Shown piece after piece: positions 42,625 to 50,566 of a stretch of 64,000 nucleotides of DNA. Position 1 is the stretch's first letter. Each line of letters opens with the position of its first letter. The DNA lies in NCBI RefSeq assembly GCF_024499055.1, contig NZ_CP071249.1:2039001-2103000 (forward strand). Direction: 5' to 3'. The notes below the pieces were generated by a model that saw only the letters and a program-made list of their open reading frames with translations, had not been told where the DNA came from and ran no database searches. The position numbers and the translations under genes were made by a program. The DNA is from Turicibacter bilis. Its GTDB lineage: Bacteria; Bacillota_I; Bacilli_A; MOL361; Turicibacteraceae.

Positions 42625-43317
42625 TTACACCTCACAATATAAAGTTCTCATTTTTTCAACGATAGTTAACCCTTCAGCTTGTGCATCAGCCTTAGAGAAA
42701 TTAGCAAAGACTTGACCTTCTTCTAATAAAACAACATAGTCTGCTATATCTTGAACTTCATCGATTTCATGAGTAGTAATTACGACGGTTTGACCTTCAT
42801 CTAAAAATTCAGACTTTAACATACTAATGAATGATTGACGTGTAAAAACGTCGATTCCACTAAATGGCTCATCTAATAAAATATAAGGTGCTTTTTGACA
42901 CATTCCTACAATAATATTAAAACGGGCTAAATTTCCTTTAGATAATTCCTTTAGTTTTTTATCTGTTGGGACTTTAAACAATTGAATCATACGTTCAGCT
43001 TTTTCGGTATCAAATCCTGGATAAAAGACTTTAGCAAACTCTAAGTTTTGTGGAACTGTCCATCCTAGATCATGAATTGGAATATCAGGCACGTATGCTA
43101 TTTTATTAATATTTTTTTGAGTAATTTTCTCTCCATCAACTAAAATTTCACCTTTATTAATTGGAATTAATCTCATAATTGATTTCATTGTTGTACTTTT
43201 TCCAACCCCATTTAAACCAAGTAAACAAGTAATATATCCCTTTTTAAACTCTATTGAAACGTCATCAAGTACAACTTTTCTTCCATAACGCTTCGTTACA
43301 TTTTTCAGCTCTAGCAT
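42625..43317 (-). CDS. ABC transporter ATP-binding protein
   Basis: A 230-residue ATPase: Walker A GLNGVGKSTT (about 33-42), signature LSKGNLARFN, Walker B YILLDEPFSGID and the H-loop in TTHEIDEVQD. It powers the permease encoded next. It resembles the BcrA/YtrB group, but no GntR regulator of the YtrA type precedes it here. AAGGAGGATC upstream supports the ATG; first gene of the operon. Confidence 0.93.
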   Translation of the reverse strand: MLELKNVTKRYGRKVVLDDVSIEFKKGYITCLLGLNGVGKSTTMKSIMRLIPINKGEILVDGEKITQKNINKIAYVPDIPIHDLGWTVPQNLEFAKVFYPGFDTEKAERMIQLFKVPTDKKLKELSKGNLARFNIIVGMCQKAPYILLDEPFSGIDVFTRQSFISMLKSEFLDEGQTVVITTHEIDEVQDIADYVVLLEEGQVFANFSKADAQAEGLTIVEKMRTLYCEV

Positions 43318-43753
43318 GAAGATCCTCCTTTTTAATTCTCACAATTAAATCCTAAACTCAGTATAAAGTGTAAATATTAAGAAATACGTAACAAAATTAT
43401 GAAGAAAATCTTAAGAATTTCTTAATGGGGGGAATAGGAGAAAATATACGTTAAAGAAAGAGAATACCTTAAATAAAATCTTTGAGTGATTCTGTTGAGG
43501 TAAATATTATAATTATAAACTTAAGTACCTGTAGTAGAGAGTTTTTTCATTCCTTTAAACAAAAAGCTAAGTCAGTAAAAAACTGACTTAGCTTTTTTCA
43601 TGAAATCTATTTGCTTAGCATATTGCTTAATTTGTATTTTACTATGTGTTATAGTTATGAATTAGGTAATACCAAGTTTTAATTTCAGGTGAAGAAGAAA
43701 TGATAACTTGTTTTATAAAGAAATATTTTTGACAATAGCAGAGGTGTTGTTTA
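43318..43753. other. Divergent intergenic region
   Basis: Holds the ABC operon promoter on the minus strand, an inverted repeat TTAAGAAttTCTTAA near 43410, and a terminator-like hairpin at 43561-43598 (AAAAAGCTAAGTCAG/CTGACTTAGCTTTTTT). No gene seen. Confidence 0.5.
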
Positions 43754-44008
43754 ATGTTTAATGATGTTTTATTTGTTGTGAATAATGATGAGTTACACAT
43801 TCATGACTATTTTACTCGTGAATTTATTGAACGTGTAAAATTAGGGGAAAAACTTCAAGTCGAGTGTTATGATGAGATGGTTTTTCTTTCAGGTCAATTA
43901 AAAAAAGATCCAATTACAAATAAACTTTATTTATGTGACCGTAATGGCTTTATTTGTGACATTGAATTTGGTCAAGTTTATGAAAAAGTTTGGATTCTTA
44001 AAGATTAA
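43754..44008 (+). CDS. 84-residue hypothetical protein
   Basis: A small soluble acidic protein, with short beta strands (DVLFVVNNDELHIHDYF) and one central KLGEKLQVECYDEMVFLSGQL segment. Loosely like small Firmicutes DUF proteins that form an SH3-like barrel; I cannot assign it. GAGGTG precedes the ATG and a terminator follows, so it is an independent unit. Confidence 0.65.
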   Translation: MFNDVLFVVNNDELHIHDYFTREFIERVKLGEKLQVECYDEMVFLSGQLKKDPITNKLYLCDRNGFICDIEFGQVYEKVWILKD

Positions 44009-44009
44009 T

Positions 44010-44038
44010 TAAGTCACTCTTCCTGAGTGACTTTTTTT
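44010..44038 (+). terminator. Terminator
   Basis: AAGTCACTC-TTCCT-GAGTGACTTTTTTT. Confidence 0.88.
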
Positions 44039-44104
44039 ACGATGAAGTATTAATTTAATTCAGCGTTAGGTATAATAAAGACAGTGTTGAAAGGAGATGA
44101 TTTA

Positions 44105-44593
44105 ATGAAGTTAAGTAGTCAAGGTATTGTTAATGGTGTCATTCATGATCGTTACGGGAAACGTGGACCAATGAATGAGTATGAGATGCCGACTGTTTCG
44201 TTACCTTTAAAAATTGAAGATGCACCGGCTAATACCGTTTCGTATGCATTAGTTTTAGAAGATAAGGATGCCTTTCCAGTCTGTGGTTTCTCATGGATTC
44301 ATTGGACAGCTGCCAATATTACAAAAACACAACTTCAAGAAAATGAAAGCCAAAGTGCGACTGATTTTATTCAAGGTGTTAATAGCTGGATAAGTGACGG
44401 TACCCCAGTAGAAGCCTGTAGTTATTACGGTGGAATGGCGCCACCAGATGCACCTCATGTTTATGAAATTCATGTCTATGCGTTAGACACAATGCTTGAT
44501 TTAAAACAAGGATTCAACTATAACGAGTTGTATCATCAAATGGATGGGCATATTTTAGATCAAGGCACTTTAAAAGGTATTTATAAGAATTAA
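44105..44593 (+). CDS. YbhB/YbcL family (PEBP-like) protein
   Basis: A 162-residue protein of the phosphatidylethanolamine-binding/Raf kinase inhibitor-like fold. Typical segments are LPLKIEDAPANTVSYALVLED, GFSWIHWTAANI and the late AMDPHVYEIHVYAL-type strand PPDAPHVYEIHVYALD. The bacterial members have no settled role. ATG 44105 follows AAAGGAGATG; an in-frame TTG at 44084 lies before the ribosome binding site and is rejected. Confidence 0.9.
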   Translation: MKLSSQGIVNGVIHDRYGKRGPMNEYEMPTVSLPLKIEDAPANTVSYALVLEDKDAFPVCGFSWIHWTAANITKTQLQENESQSATDFIQGVNSWISDGTPVEACSYYGGMAPPDAPHVYEIHVYALDTMLDLKQGFNYNELYHQMDGHILDQGTLKGIYKN

Positions 44594-44596
44594 CGT

Positions 44597-44633
44597 AAAA
44601 GCTCCTAAAAGATAATCTCTAGGAGCTTTTTAT
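44597..44633 (+). terminator. Terminator after the YbhB gene
   Basis: AAAAGCTCCTA pairs with TAGGAGCTTTTTAT. Confidence 0.85.
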
Positions 44634-44812
44634 AATCTTAATAGAAAAAATAAAATTATTTAACAATTAGTCAAATGTATCCAAGGGGTGTTTATTATCT
44701 ATTTAGGAGAGAATTTATGAATACAACTTTTTTAAATACTGGAATACAACAAGAAGCAGACGTCATACAAGAGAGGCTATGTATTATTTAATTAAGTTTT
44801 TAGGCAACTGGG

Positions 44813-45055
44813 TTATTCATTATGGACTCTTTTCTTTATCTTTATTTTTTGTCCGTGTAAGAAGTATCCTAGGATAGAAGATATTAAAGTTATCATTGTA
44901 ATAATAAAAAAGCTTTTCCAAGAAAGAGCTAAAATATGTTCGAGTGAATTAAAGATAAGAATAATCGACAGATTCAATAATAAGAGAAAAATATTAGTAA
45001 TGCTACCGATAATACTAATAAATCTAAGAGTTTTTAATAGTTGATACATAATCAT
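44813..45055 (-). CDS. 80-residue membrane protein, hypothetical
   Basis: Two membrane segments (GSITNIFLLLLNLSIILIF; SFFIITMITLISSILGYFL) and a basic tail GQKIKIKKRVHNE. I start it at the ATG at 45055, which follows AAAGGGAG; the in-frame ATG at 45070 precedes that site. No family recognised. It lies divergent from the deoxynucleoside kinase. Confidence 0.55.
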   Translation of the reverse strand: MIMYQLLKTLRFISIIGSITNIFLLLLNLSIILIFNSLEHILALSWKSFFIITMITLISSILGYFLHGQKIKIKKRVHNE

Positions 45056-45473
45056 GTTCTCCCTTTCCATTAATAGTTATTGAATAACATGAATTTTAAC
45101 AAATCATCTATCTATAAAATTGTCGATGAAACACAGCTTTATTTAATTTTTTTGCTTGTGGATAAATAAAATTTTATTTTAAATTGGTCGTTTAAAAAAG
45201 AGTAAATTTTAATTTTTTCTTGACAAAATAGGAGATTGAAAAACGCGGTTTGTAATCGTTTTCTTTGCGAAAGGGAAGATGATTTTTTTGTCAAAAAATA
45301 ACTTGTGGATAAAAAATTATGGTGAAATTTGGACAGAATATTATGTGTGATTTTGTTGTTTTTTTGTGCTATGATTTAAACCGTGCTATTTTTTGAGGGG
45401 CGTTATCTAAGAGTTGCTATCTCAAAAAAACTATTGTATTTTTAAGTAAGTTTATGAAAGGTAAGGGTGAAGA
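45056..45473. other. Divergent promoter region upstream of the deoxynucleoside kinase
   Basis: About 400 very AT-rich bases with several T tracts, three copies of CTTGTGGATAAA-like sequence near 45160 and 45300 (CTTGTGGATAAAT; CTTGTGGATAAAA) that resemble DnaA-box sequence TTATCCACA on the minus strand. No gene seen. Confidence 0.45.
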
Positions 45474-46127
45474 ATGTTGATTACAATTGGAGCTATGATT
45501 GGAGCTGGGAAAACAAGTTTAGCAGAACTTGTTGCAGAGCATTTTAATTCAGAAGTATTTTATGAGAGTGTGGATGATAATCCAATTTTACCGTTATTTT
45601 ATACAGCATCAGAAGAGGAAATCCAAGCGAAACGTTATCCGTTTTTATTACAATTATGGTTTTTAAATACCCGTTTTAAAAGTATTAAAGAAGCTTTAGT
45701 TCATGATAATAATGTACTAGATCGTAGTATTTATGAAGATTGGTATTTTGCTAAAGTTAATAAAGAACTAGGTCGTATTTCAGAATTAGAATTTAGTTTA
45801 TATGAATCCCTTTTAGACAACATGATGGAGGAATTAAAAGGATTACCCAAAAAAGCGCCAGACTTAATGATTTATTTATCAGGAAGCTTTGAAACAATTA
45901 TTGAACGTATCAAAAAACGTGGACGTGAATATGAATTAGATGAAGGATTAGTATCTTATTACTATGAGTTATGGAAAGGATACGACAACTGGATTGAGCA
46001 ACATTACGATGCTAGCGAAGTACTTGTCATCAATATTGATGAAATTGATTATGTTAATAATGAAGAAGATAAGAAAAAAGTTTTATCAATGATTGAAGAA
46101 AAATTAAACGAGATTCGCAACCGTTAA
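45474..46127 (+). CDS. Deoxynucleoside kinase (dAdo/dGuo kinase family)
   Basis: A 217-residue enzyme with P-loop GAMIGAGKTSL at the N-terminus, substrate motif YESVDDNP and the DRS motif in VLDRSIYEDWYF (about residue 83), and the LID Arg residues in KKRGREYE. It phosphorylates deoxynucleosides for salvage. GTAAGGGTGAAG precedes the ATG. The nucleoside transporter gene starts 18 bases later, which makes an uptake-and-trap unit. Confidence 0.93.
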   Translation: MLITIGAMIGAGKTSLAELVAEHFNSEVFYESVDDNPILPLFYTASEEEIQAKRYPFLLQLWFLNTRFKSIKEALVHDNNVLDRSIYEDWYFAKVNKELGRISELEFSLYESLLDNMMEELKGLPKKAPDLMIYLSGSFETIIERIKKRGREYELDEGLVSYYYELWKGYDNWIEQHYDASEVLVINIDEIDYVNNEEDKKKVLSMIEEKLNEIRNR

Positions 46128-46145
46128 TAGAAAGTAGCGTGCAGC

Positions 46146-47120
46146 ATGAATAGCATCTTTAGTTTAATTGCAGTTATTGGAGGAATTGCTGAAGGATATG
46201 TGTTTGCTATTAATGTTTTATCGCTTATCGTTTTTACGTCAGCATTAATTTCAGTATTATACTTTTTAAAAATCATCCCATTTTTAGTGAAATATGTTGG
46301 GAAGTTTATTGCACGTTTAATGAAGACTACAGAAGTTGAAACTTTTTGTGCAGTAGCTAATAGTTTTTTAGGTGGAACAGAGGCGCCATTAGTCATTAAA
46401 CCTTATTTACCGAAGTTAACAAAATCAGAACTATTTGCTGTCATGGTCGGTGGTTTTGGTTCCGCCTCAGCGAGTATTTTAGGTGGATATAGTATGATGG
46501 GAATTGATATCAAATATTTATTAATCGCAGTCTTTACTGTTCCATTTAGTACCTTAATGATTTCAAAAATGATGTTGCCTGAAACAGAAACGTCAAAAAC
46601 AGCAAATACTGAAATTGTTGGTTCTGAAGCTGAAACATTGTTTGATGCTATTTCAGAAGGAACGAGTAATGGACTTGGATTAGCTCTTAATGTTGGTGCA
46701 AGTTTAATTGCCTTTGTTGGACTTATTGCCATCGTGAATGCCTTTTTAGGATTATTTGGGGTAAGTCTATCAACATTATTCGGTTACGTCTTTTTACCAG
46801 TTGCTTACTTATTTCATATTCCACCAGACGAGGCATTTACTTTTGCTTCATTAATTGGAACGAAGCTAAGTATAAATGAATTTGTTGCTTATGGAGAAAT
46901 GGTTGATGTTATAAACGTGTTATCCCCTCGAACGATTGCAATCTTATCGGTCGTATTGTGTAACTTCGCGAACTTCTCAGTTATTGGAATTCAAGTCGGT
47001 GCATTTGCGTCACTAACACCTGAACGTAAAGGTGAGGTTGCAACACTAGGAATTAAAGCATTAATTTGTGGAACAATTTCAACTTTATTAACAGGCGCTA
47101 TTTTAGGAATCTTTTTATAA
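46146..47120 (+). CDS. Concentrative nucleoside transporter, N-terminally short
   Basis: A 324-residue membrane protein whose gate and C-terminal core match NupC/CNT: FTSALISVLYFLKI, GGTEAPLVIKPYLPKLTKSELFAVMVGG and ATKL-like GTKLSINEFVAY. Known bacterial CNTs are near 400 residues; here about 80 residues with the first membrane segments are missing. An in-frame TAG at 46128 rules out an earlier start, and the ATG has no good ribosome binding site, though it could be coupled to the kinase stop 18 bases away. It may be a functional short form or a 5'-truncated pseudogene. Confidence 0.8.
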   Translation: MNSIFSLIAVIGGIAEGYVFAINVLSLIVFTSALISVLYFLKIIPFLVKYVGKFIARLMKTTEVETFCAVANSFLGGTEAPLVIKPYLPKLTKSELFAVMVGGFGSASASILGGYSMMGIDIKYLLIAVFTVPFSTLMISKMMLPETETSKTANTEIVGSEAETLFDAISEGTSNGLGLALNVGASLIAFVGLIAIVNAFLGLFGVSLSTLFGYVFLPVAYLFHIPPDEAFTFASLIGTKLSINEFVAYGEMVDVINVLSPRTIAILSVVLCNFANFSVIGIQVGAFASLTPERKGEVATLGIKALICGTISTLLTGAILGIFL

Positions 47121-47128
47121 AATAAATA

Positions 47129-47169
47129 AGAAAAAGGGTTAACGATGATAAATCGTTAACCCTTTTTAA
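47129..47169. terminator. Bidirectional terminator
   Basis: AAAAAGGGTTAACGAT pairs with ATCGTTAACCCTTTTT; shared by convergent genes. Confidence 0.92.
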
Positions 47170-48371
47170 TTTTCTGTTTGAAGTAAACGGTCACTTGTTA
47201 ATTTAATTCCAATAGCACCAATTGGGGCAGTAATTAACACACTTAAAATAGCGATAGCCTGCATAATTTCTCCACCAGCAACTCCCATTTGCATTGGAAT
47301 GGCAGCTTTGGCGGATTGAACCGTTGCTTTAGGGAGGTAAGCAATGACACAAAAGATACGTTCTTTAAATGATAAGTTAGTCCCGATTAATGAGATTAAC
47401 ACACCAATTGAGCGTACACTTAATGAGATAGCTAGAATTCCACATCCAATCAAGAAAAACTCTCCAACTAATGTTGGATTAATTGCCATTCCTACAAAGG
47501 CAAATAAATAAAGTTTACCAGTTTTCCAAATACGATTCATTTGATTAAGAATCATTTGGGAACTATCCACAACATAGTTACGAATAAAGAACCCATAAAG
47601 CATGACAGTTAATAATGAGTTAAAGATTTCAAGATGAAAATATTTTTCTATGGCTCGCATCAATAAACATAATCCAAACGCGACGATGACTTTCCCAATC
47701 GATGAAGAAATCTTTTCAATGATTGGTTTTGAAAGCTTATATACGATAAATCCAGCTGCTACACTGATGATGATGGTTAATGGAATCATTAACAGTTGCA
47801 TCGGAACAGAAATAGCTTCACCACTTGTTGTTTGCATATAAATACCTAAAAAAGTAGTGAACAAAGTAATAGCAATGGTATCGTCTGCACTTGCGCCAAC
47901 GAGAAGCATTTGAGGAATAGCTTTATCCTGGCCAACTTTACGATTAATTAAATCAATCATTGATGGAATTAAAACAGCTGGACTTACAGCTGCAATAATA
48001 AATCCTAAAATAGCTCCCTGAATAAAACTAAATTTAAGAAATAACATAGCCATTAATGCGATTGTAAACCCTTCGAGTGTTGCTGGAATAGCACTTAATA
48101 AGATGGCAGGGCGACCGATTTGTTTCATTTGGGCTACACTAATCCCTAACCCTCCAATAAATAGCACGGTTACTAGGGCAATATCTTTTAGTGTTGGTGC
48201 AATAGTTAGTGTGGCATCTGGTACTAAGTTTAGGAATGATGGACCAATTAACATCCCAATAAGCATCATTCCAATTAAAGAGGGTAACTTAATATATTCA
48301 ATAAGTTTCCCACTATAATGAGCCAATATTCCGATAATCAATAAGCTAATTAATACAATGATAAGTGTCAT
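47166..48371 (-). CDS. Cation/proton antiporter (CPA family) under fluoride riboswitch control
   Basis: A 401-residue membrane protein with about twelve segments. N-terminal LIEYIKLPSLIGMMLIGMLIGP and the core VGASADDTIAITLF (acidic ion-binding pair near residues 165-175) match the Na+/H+ exchanger (CPA1/CPA2) fold. I start it at 48371 after TTAGGAGG. A fluoride riboswitch lies directly upstream. Antiporters of this class are known fluoride-regulon members, thought to balance ions or protons during fluoride stress. Confidence 0.9.
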   Translation of the reverse strand: MTLIIVLISLLIIGILAHYSGKLIEYIKLPSLIGMMLIGMLIGPSFLNLVPDATLTIAPTLKDIALVTVLFIGGLGISVAQMKQIGRPAILLSAIPATLEGFTIALMAMLFLKFSFIQGAILGFIIAAVSPAVLIPSMIDLINRKVGQDKAIPQMLLVGASADDTIAITLFTTFLGIYMQTTSGEAISVPMQLLMIPLTIIISVAAGFIVYKLSKPIIEKISSSIGKVIVAFGLCLLMRAIEKYFHLEIFNSLLTVMLYGFFIRNYVVDSSQMILNQMNRIWKTGKLYLFAFVGMAINPTLVGEFFLIGCGILAISLSVRSIGVLISLIGTNLSFKERIFCVIAYLPKATVQSAKAAIPMQMGVAGGEIMQAIAILSVLITAPIGAIGIKLTSDRLLQTEN

Positions 48372-48398
48372 ATCTTTACCTCCTAACTGATAACTCAC

Positions 48399-48452
48399 AA
48401 AAAAGACTCCTACTCTTTAATCCACAATAAAAAGAATTAAAGAGTAGGAGTC
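48399..48452 (-). terminator. Terminator of the fluoride riboswitch
   Basis: On the minus strand GACTCCTACTCTTTAAT pairs with ATTAAAGAGTAGGAGTC and is followed by T6. Its 5' arm uses the GACTCCTAC end of the aptamer, so fluoride binding and termination exclude one another. Confidence 0.92.
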
Positions 48453-48495
48453 ATTAGCTTTCGCGGTTAATGGCGAACTCCATCGCCTATTCAAT
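48443..48495 (-). promoter_or_regulatory. Fluoride (crcB-motif) riboswitch
   Basis: Read on the minus strand: GGCGATGGAGTTCGCC, then ATTAACCGC, a short GCGAAAGC hairpin, then TAATGACTCCTAC. These are the conserved elements of the fluoride aptamer. It precedes the antiporter gene and is of the 'on' type by its terminator arrangement. Confidence 0.95.
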
Positions 48496-48579
48496 ACTCT
48501 TATTATATGATGTGACTATTAAAATGTAAATAAAAAATAAAAAGAGGATAGAATTAAAATTAATCAATTATTAGTCTGA

Positions 48580-48837
48580 TCACTTTATTAGAGCTTTGAA
48601 TGGTTGTATGATATATGATAAGTTTTCAAGGAAATCAAATACTGTATTGGGGGAGATTATATTTTGAATCAATTGATCAAAATTTATACCGGGATTAGAG
48701 TTCTCCAAGCTATTTTTTAACCAAGACTTTAATCCACCGCTAACTGTATTAGAAGCAGAAGGTGTATTAGTATATTGATTTAGAAATTGCGCTTTGTCAT
48801 TTTCATTTAACAGTGCTTGGGAAAGGATGAATAGGTG
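48580..48837 (-). pseudogene. C-terminal remnant of an unknown gene
   Basis: The minus strand holds 85 sense codons ending in TGA with a protein-like composition (LNENDKAQFLNQY; SGGLKSWLKNSLENSNPG; LENLSYIIQPFKALIK). There is no start codon with a ribosome binding site and stops occur just upstream. It looks like the tail of a longer gene whose front is gone. The family is not recognised. Confidence 0.45.
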
Positions 48838-49039
48838 ACTTTAAAATATTTAATCCTAACCTAGACGCCAAAAGTAATTAGGTTATTTCATTGATTCCGA
48901 CTAAAAAATAGTTTTACAGTTGGGCTAGTTTCTTTGATTATCCTTAACTCTACGAAGCGTTTATTGAATAAGACATAAAAGTTGTTAAAATGATATAGGG
49001 TGTGCTTTAGTTTTTGATAAGAATTGAAAGGAGGCTAGA

Positions 49040-49627
49040 ATGATGGATTATCAAAAAATTGGTGTGTTGATTTATGAATTACGAAAAGAAAAAAATATGA
49101 CCCAAAAGCAAGTGGCCCAATTAATGAATATAAGTGATAAAACGATTAGTAAATGGGAACGAGGACTAGGCTGTCCAGACGTCTCATTATTACCTGAACT
49201 TGCAACTATTTTTGGAGTCAGTGTCGATCATCTATTAGCTGGAGAGTTGAAAATTAATGAACAAATAGGAGGAAATATGAGAAACTTAAAATTTTATGAA
49301 TGTCCACAGTGTGGAAATTTAATGACAGCAACAGCAGAAGCAAGTTTATCTTGCTGTGGAAAAACATTACAATCATTAGTACCAAAAAAAGTAGAAGCTG
49401 GACATGAACTAAACATTGAAGAAATCGATGGAGAATTATACGTTACATCCAATCATGAAATGACAAAAGAGCACTACATTACCTTCACCGCTTTTGTTAC
49501 AGGAGACACTATCTTAATGAGTAAACAATACCCTGAGTGGCATATGCAATTTAGATTCCAAAAACGTAAACATGGGAAGCTTTATTTCTATTGTAAAAAA
49601 CACGGTTTATTTTATCAGGTTATTTAG
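49040..49627 (+). CDS. XRE-family regulator fused to a superoxide reductase-like (desulfoferrodoxin) domain
   Basis: A 195-residue protein. Residues 5-65 are an XRE helix-turn-helix (LRKEKNMTQKQVAQLMNIS). Residues 86-112 have a desulforedoxin-like metal site: C88-X2-C91...C105-C106. Residues 115-195 match superoxide reductase, and the five ligands of its iron centre have counterparts: H122, H139 and H145 (SNHEMTKEHYI), C185 and H188 (YCKKHGLF). This could be a redox- or metal-sensing repressor, or a reductase with a DNA-binding tail. AAAGGAGG precedes the ATG. No target gene adjoins on the same strand. Confidence 0.82.
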   Translation: MMDYQKIGVLIYELRKEKNMTQKQVAQLMNISDKTISKWERGLGCPDVSLLPELATIFGVSVDHLLAGELKINEQIGGNMRNLKFYECPQCGNLMTATAEASLSCCGKTLQSLVPKKVEAGHELNIEEIDGELYVTSNHEMTKEHYITFTAFVTGDTILMSKQYPEWHMQFRFQKRKHGKLYFYCKKHGLFYQVI

Positions 49628-49639
49628 CTATATAACTCC

Positions 49640-49785
49640 AGATAAGTTTTTAATATAGCGAAAGCTTTAAAGCCCTAGTAATTGAGGATACATTTTTTTC
49701 GAAAATGGTAGGTGACCCATTCCCTATCAGCGGAAGAAAGCTATGAGTTTGTAAACCCACTACATAGCATAGGTGACCATGCTCA
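49640..49785 (+). repeat. Dispersed repeat element, diverged copy with one clear unit
   Basis: Starts AAGTTTTTAATATAGCGAAA and CTTTAAAGCCCTAG, then has one unit 49671-49719 (AGCCCTAGTAATTGAGGATA ... GGTAGGTGACCCA) and a second degenerate unit beginning TTCCCTATCAG and ending CATAGGTGACCA. It corresponds to the element at 62334-62536. Confidence 0.7.
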
Positions 49786-49882
49786 ATTTGAAATGTATTT
49801 TGAACAGAGGAGAGATTTATAAGCTGCTATCTTTGTATTAGAACAATAAAATGAAATGCTAGCATTTTTAAATAATACTAAC

Positions 49883-49916
49883 AAAAAAAGATGACATCAA
49901 GTCATCTTTTTTTATT
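49883..49916. terminator. Bidirectional terminator
   Basis: AAAAAAAGATGACATCAAGTC folds onto GTCATCTTTTTTT; it ends the minus-strand nitroreductase gene. Confidence 0.85.
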
Positions 49917-50553
49917 AGTCAATGAAGGTTACTACTTCTTCAAGTGGTTTACGTTTAGGTGCAGGGGGCGTATTTTCCTCAGGAACGCCTAAAGCAATTA
50001 AAGACATAAGATGATAACCAGGCTTGTTAAAATTAATTAATGTTTCAATTCTATTTTTAGCGTGTGTTGGGCCCGTCATGTAACAAGCTCCATATCCCAT
50101 TTCTGTAGCAGCTAATAAGAAGTTTTCAACAGCCGCTCCAATTCCTTGAGCTGCTGATTGAGGTGCCATGATTTCAGCTAAGCGTTGTTCACTGGCTCCA
50201 TTTGCTTTTAAAATATCATACTCAATCATGTCATAGTCATTAGCGTACACGATAATAACAACAGGTGCATGTTGAAATAGAGTATAGTATTTTAATAATT
50301 TCATATAGTGTGTTTTTTCTGTTTCAGAACGAGCTATTTCAGCAATAGCAATATGACTTTCAGAGACGATTTCAGTGAGTTTTTTGATAATGTCACGATT
50401 TTGTAACACAACGAAGTGCCAATTCTGTTGATTCTTTGGTGATGGAGCATGAGTAGCTGCATCTAATAAAGTTAAGATATCTTCTTTTGGAATGGATTGA
50501 TTTTTAAATTTACGAATACTTTTACGCTTATAAATAAAATCTAAGTTTGCCAT
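49915..50553 (-). CDS. Nitroreductase family protein
   Basis: A 212-residue FMN-dependent family member: YKRKSIRKFKNQSI at the N-terminus binds the FMN phosphate; HAPSPKNQQNWHFVV, MAPQSAAQGIGAAVENFLLAA and MGYGACYMTGP follow. I start it at 50553 after AAAGGAG; the longer ATG at 50586 is without support. The start lies just after the AraC gene stop (50567), so the two form one unit and AraC probably controls it. Confidence 0.9.
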   Translation of the reverse strand: MANLDFIYKRKSIRKFKNQSIPKEDILTLLDAATHAPSPKNQQNWHFVVLQNRDIIKKLTEIVSESHIAIAEIARSETEKTHYMKLLKYYTLFQHAPVVIIVYANDYDMIEYDILKANGASEQRLAEIMAPQSAAQGIGAAVENFLLAATEMGYGACYMTGPTHAKNRIETLINFNKPGYHLMSLIALGVPEENTPPAPKRKPLEEVVTFID

Positions 50554-50566
50554 AACGACTCCTTTG

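Noticed and set aside
44717-44791. 24-codon ORF behind TAGGAGAG
   Set aside because: The ribosome binding site is fair, but the peptide is featureless and there is no terminator or neighbour to support it; not listed as a gene.
46124-46732. Minus-strand frames opposite the nucleoside transporter
   Set aside because: Shadows of the transporter frame without ribosome binding sites.
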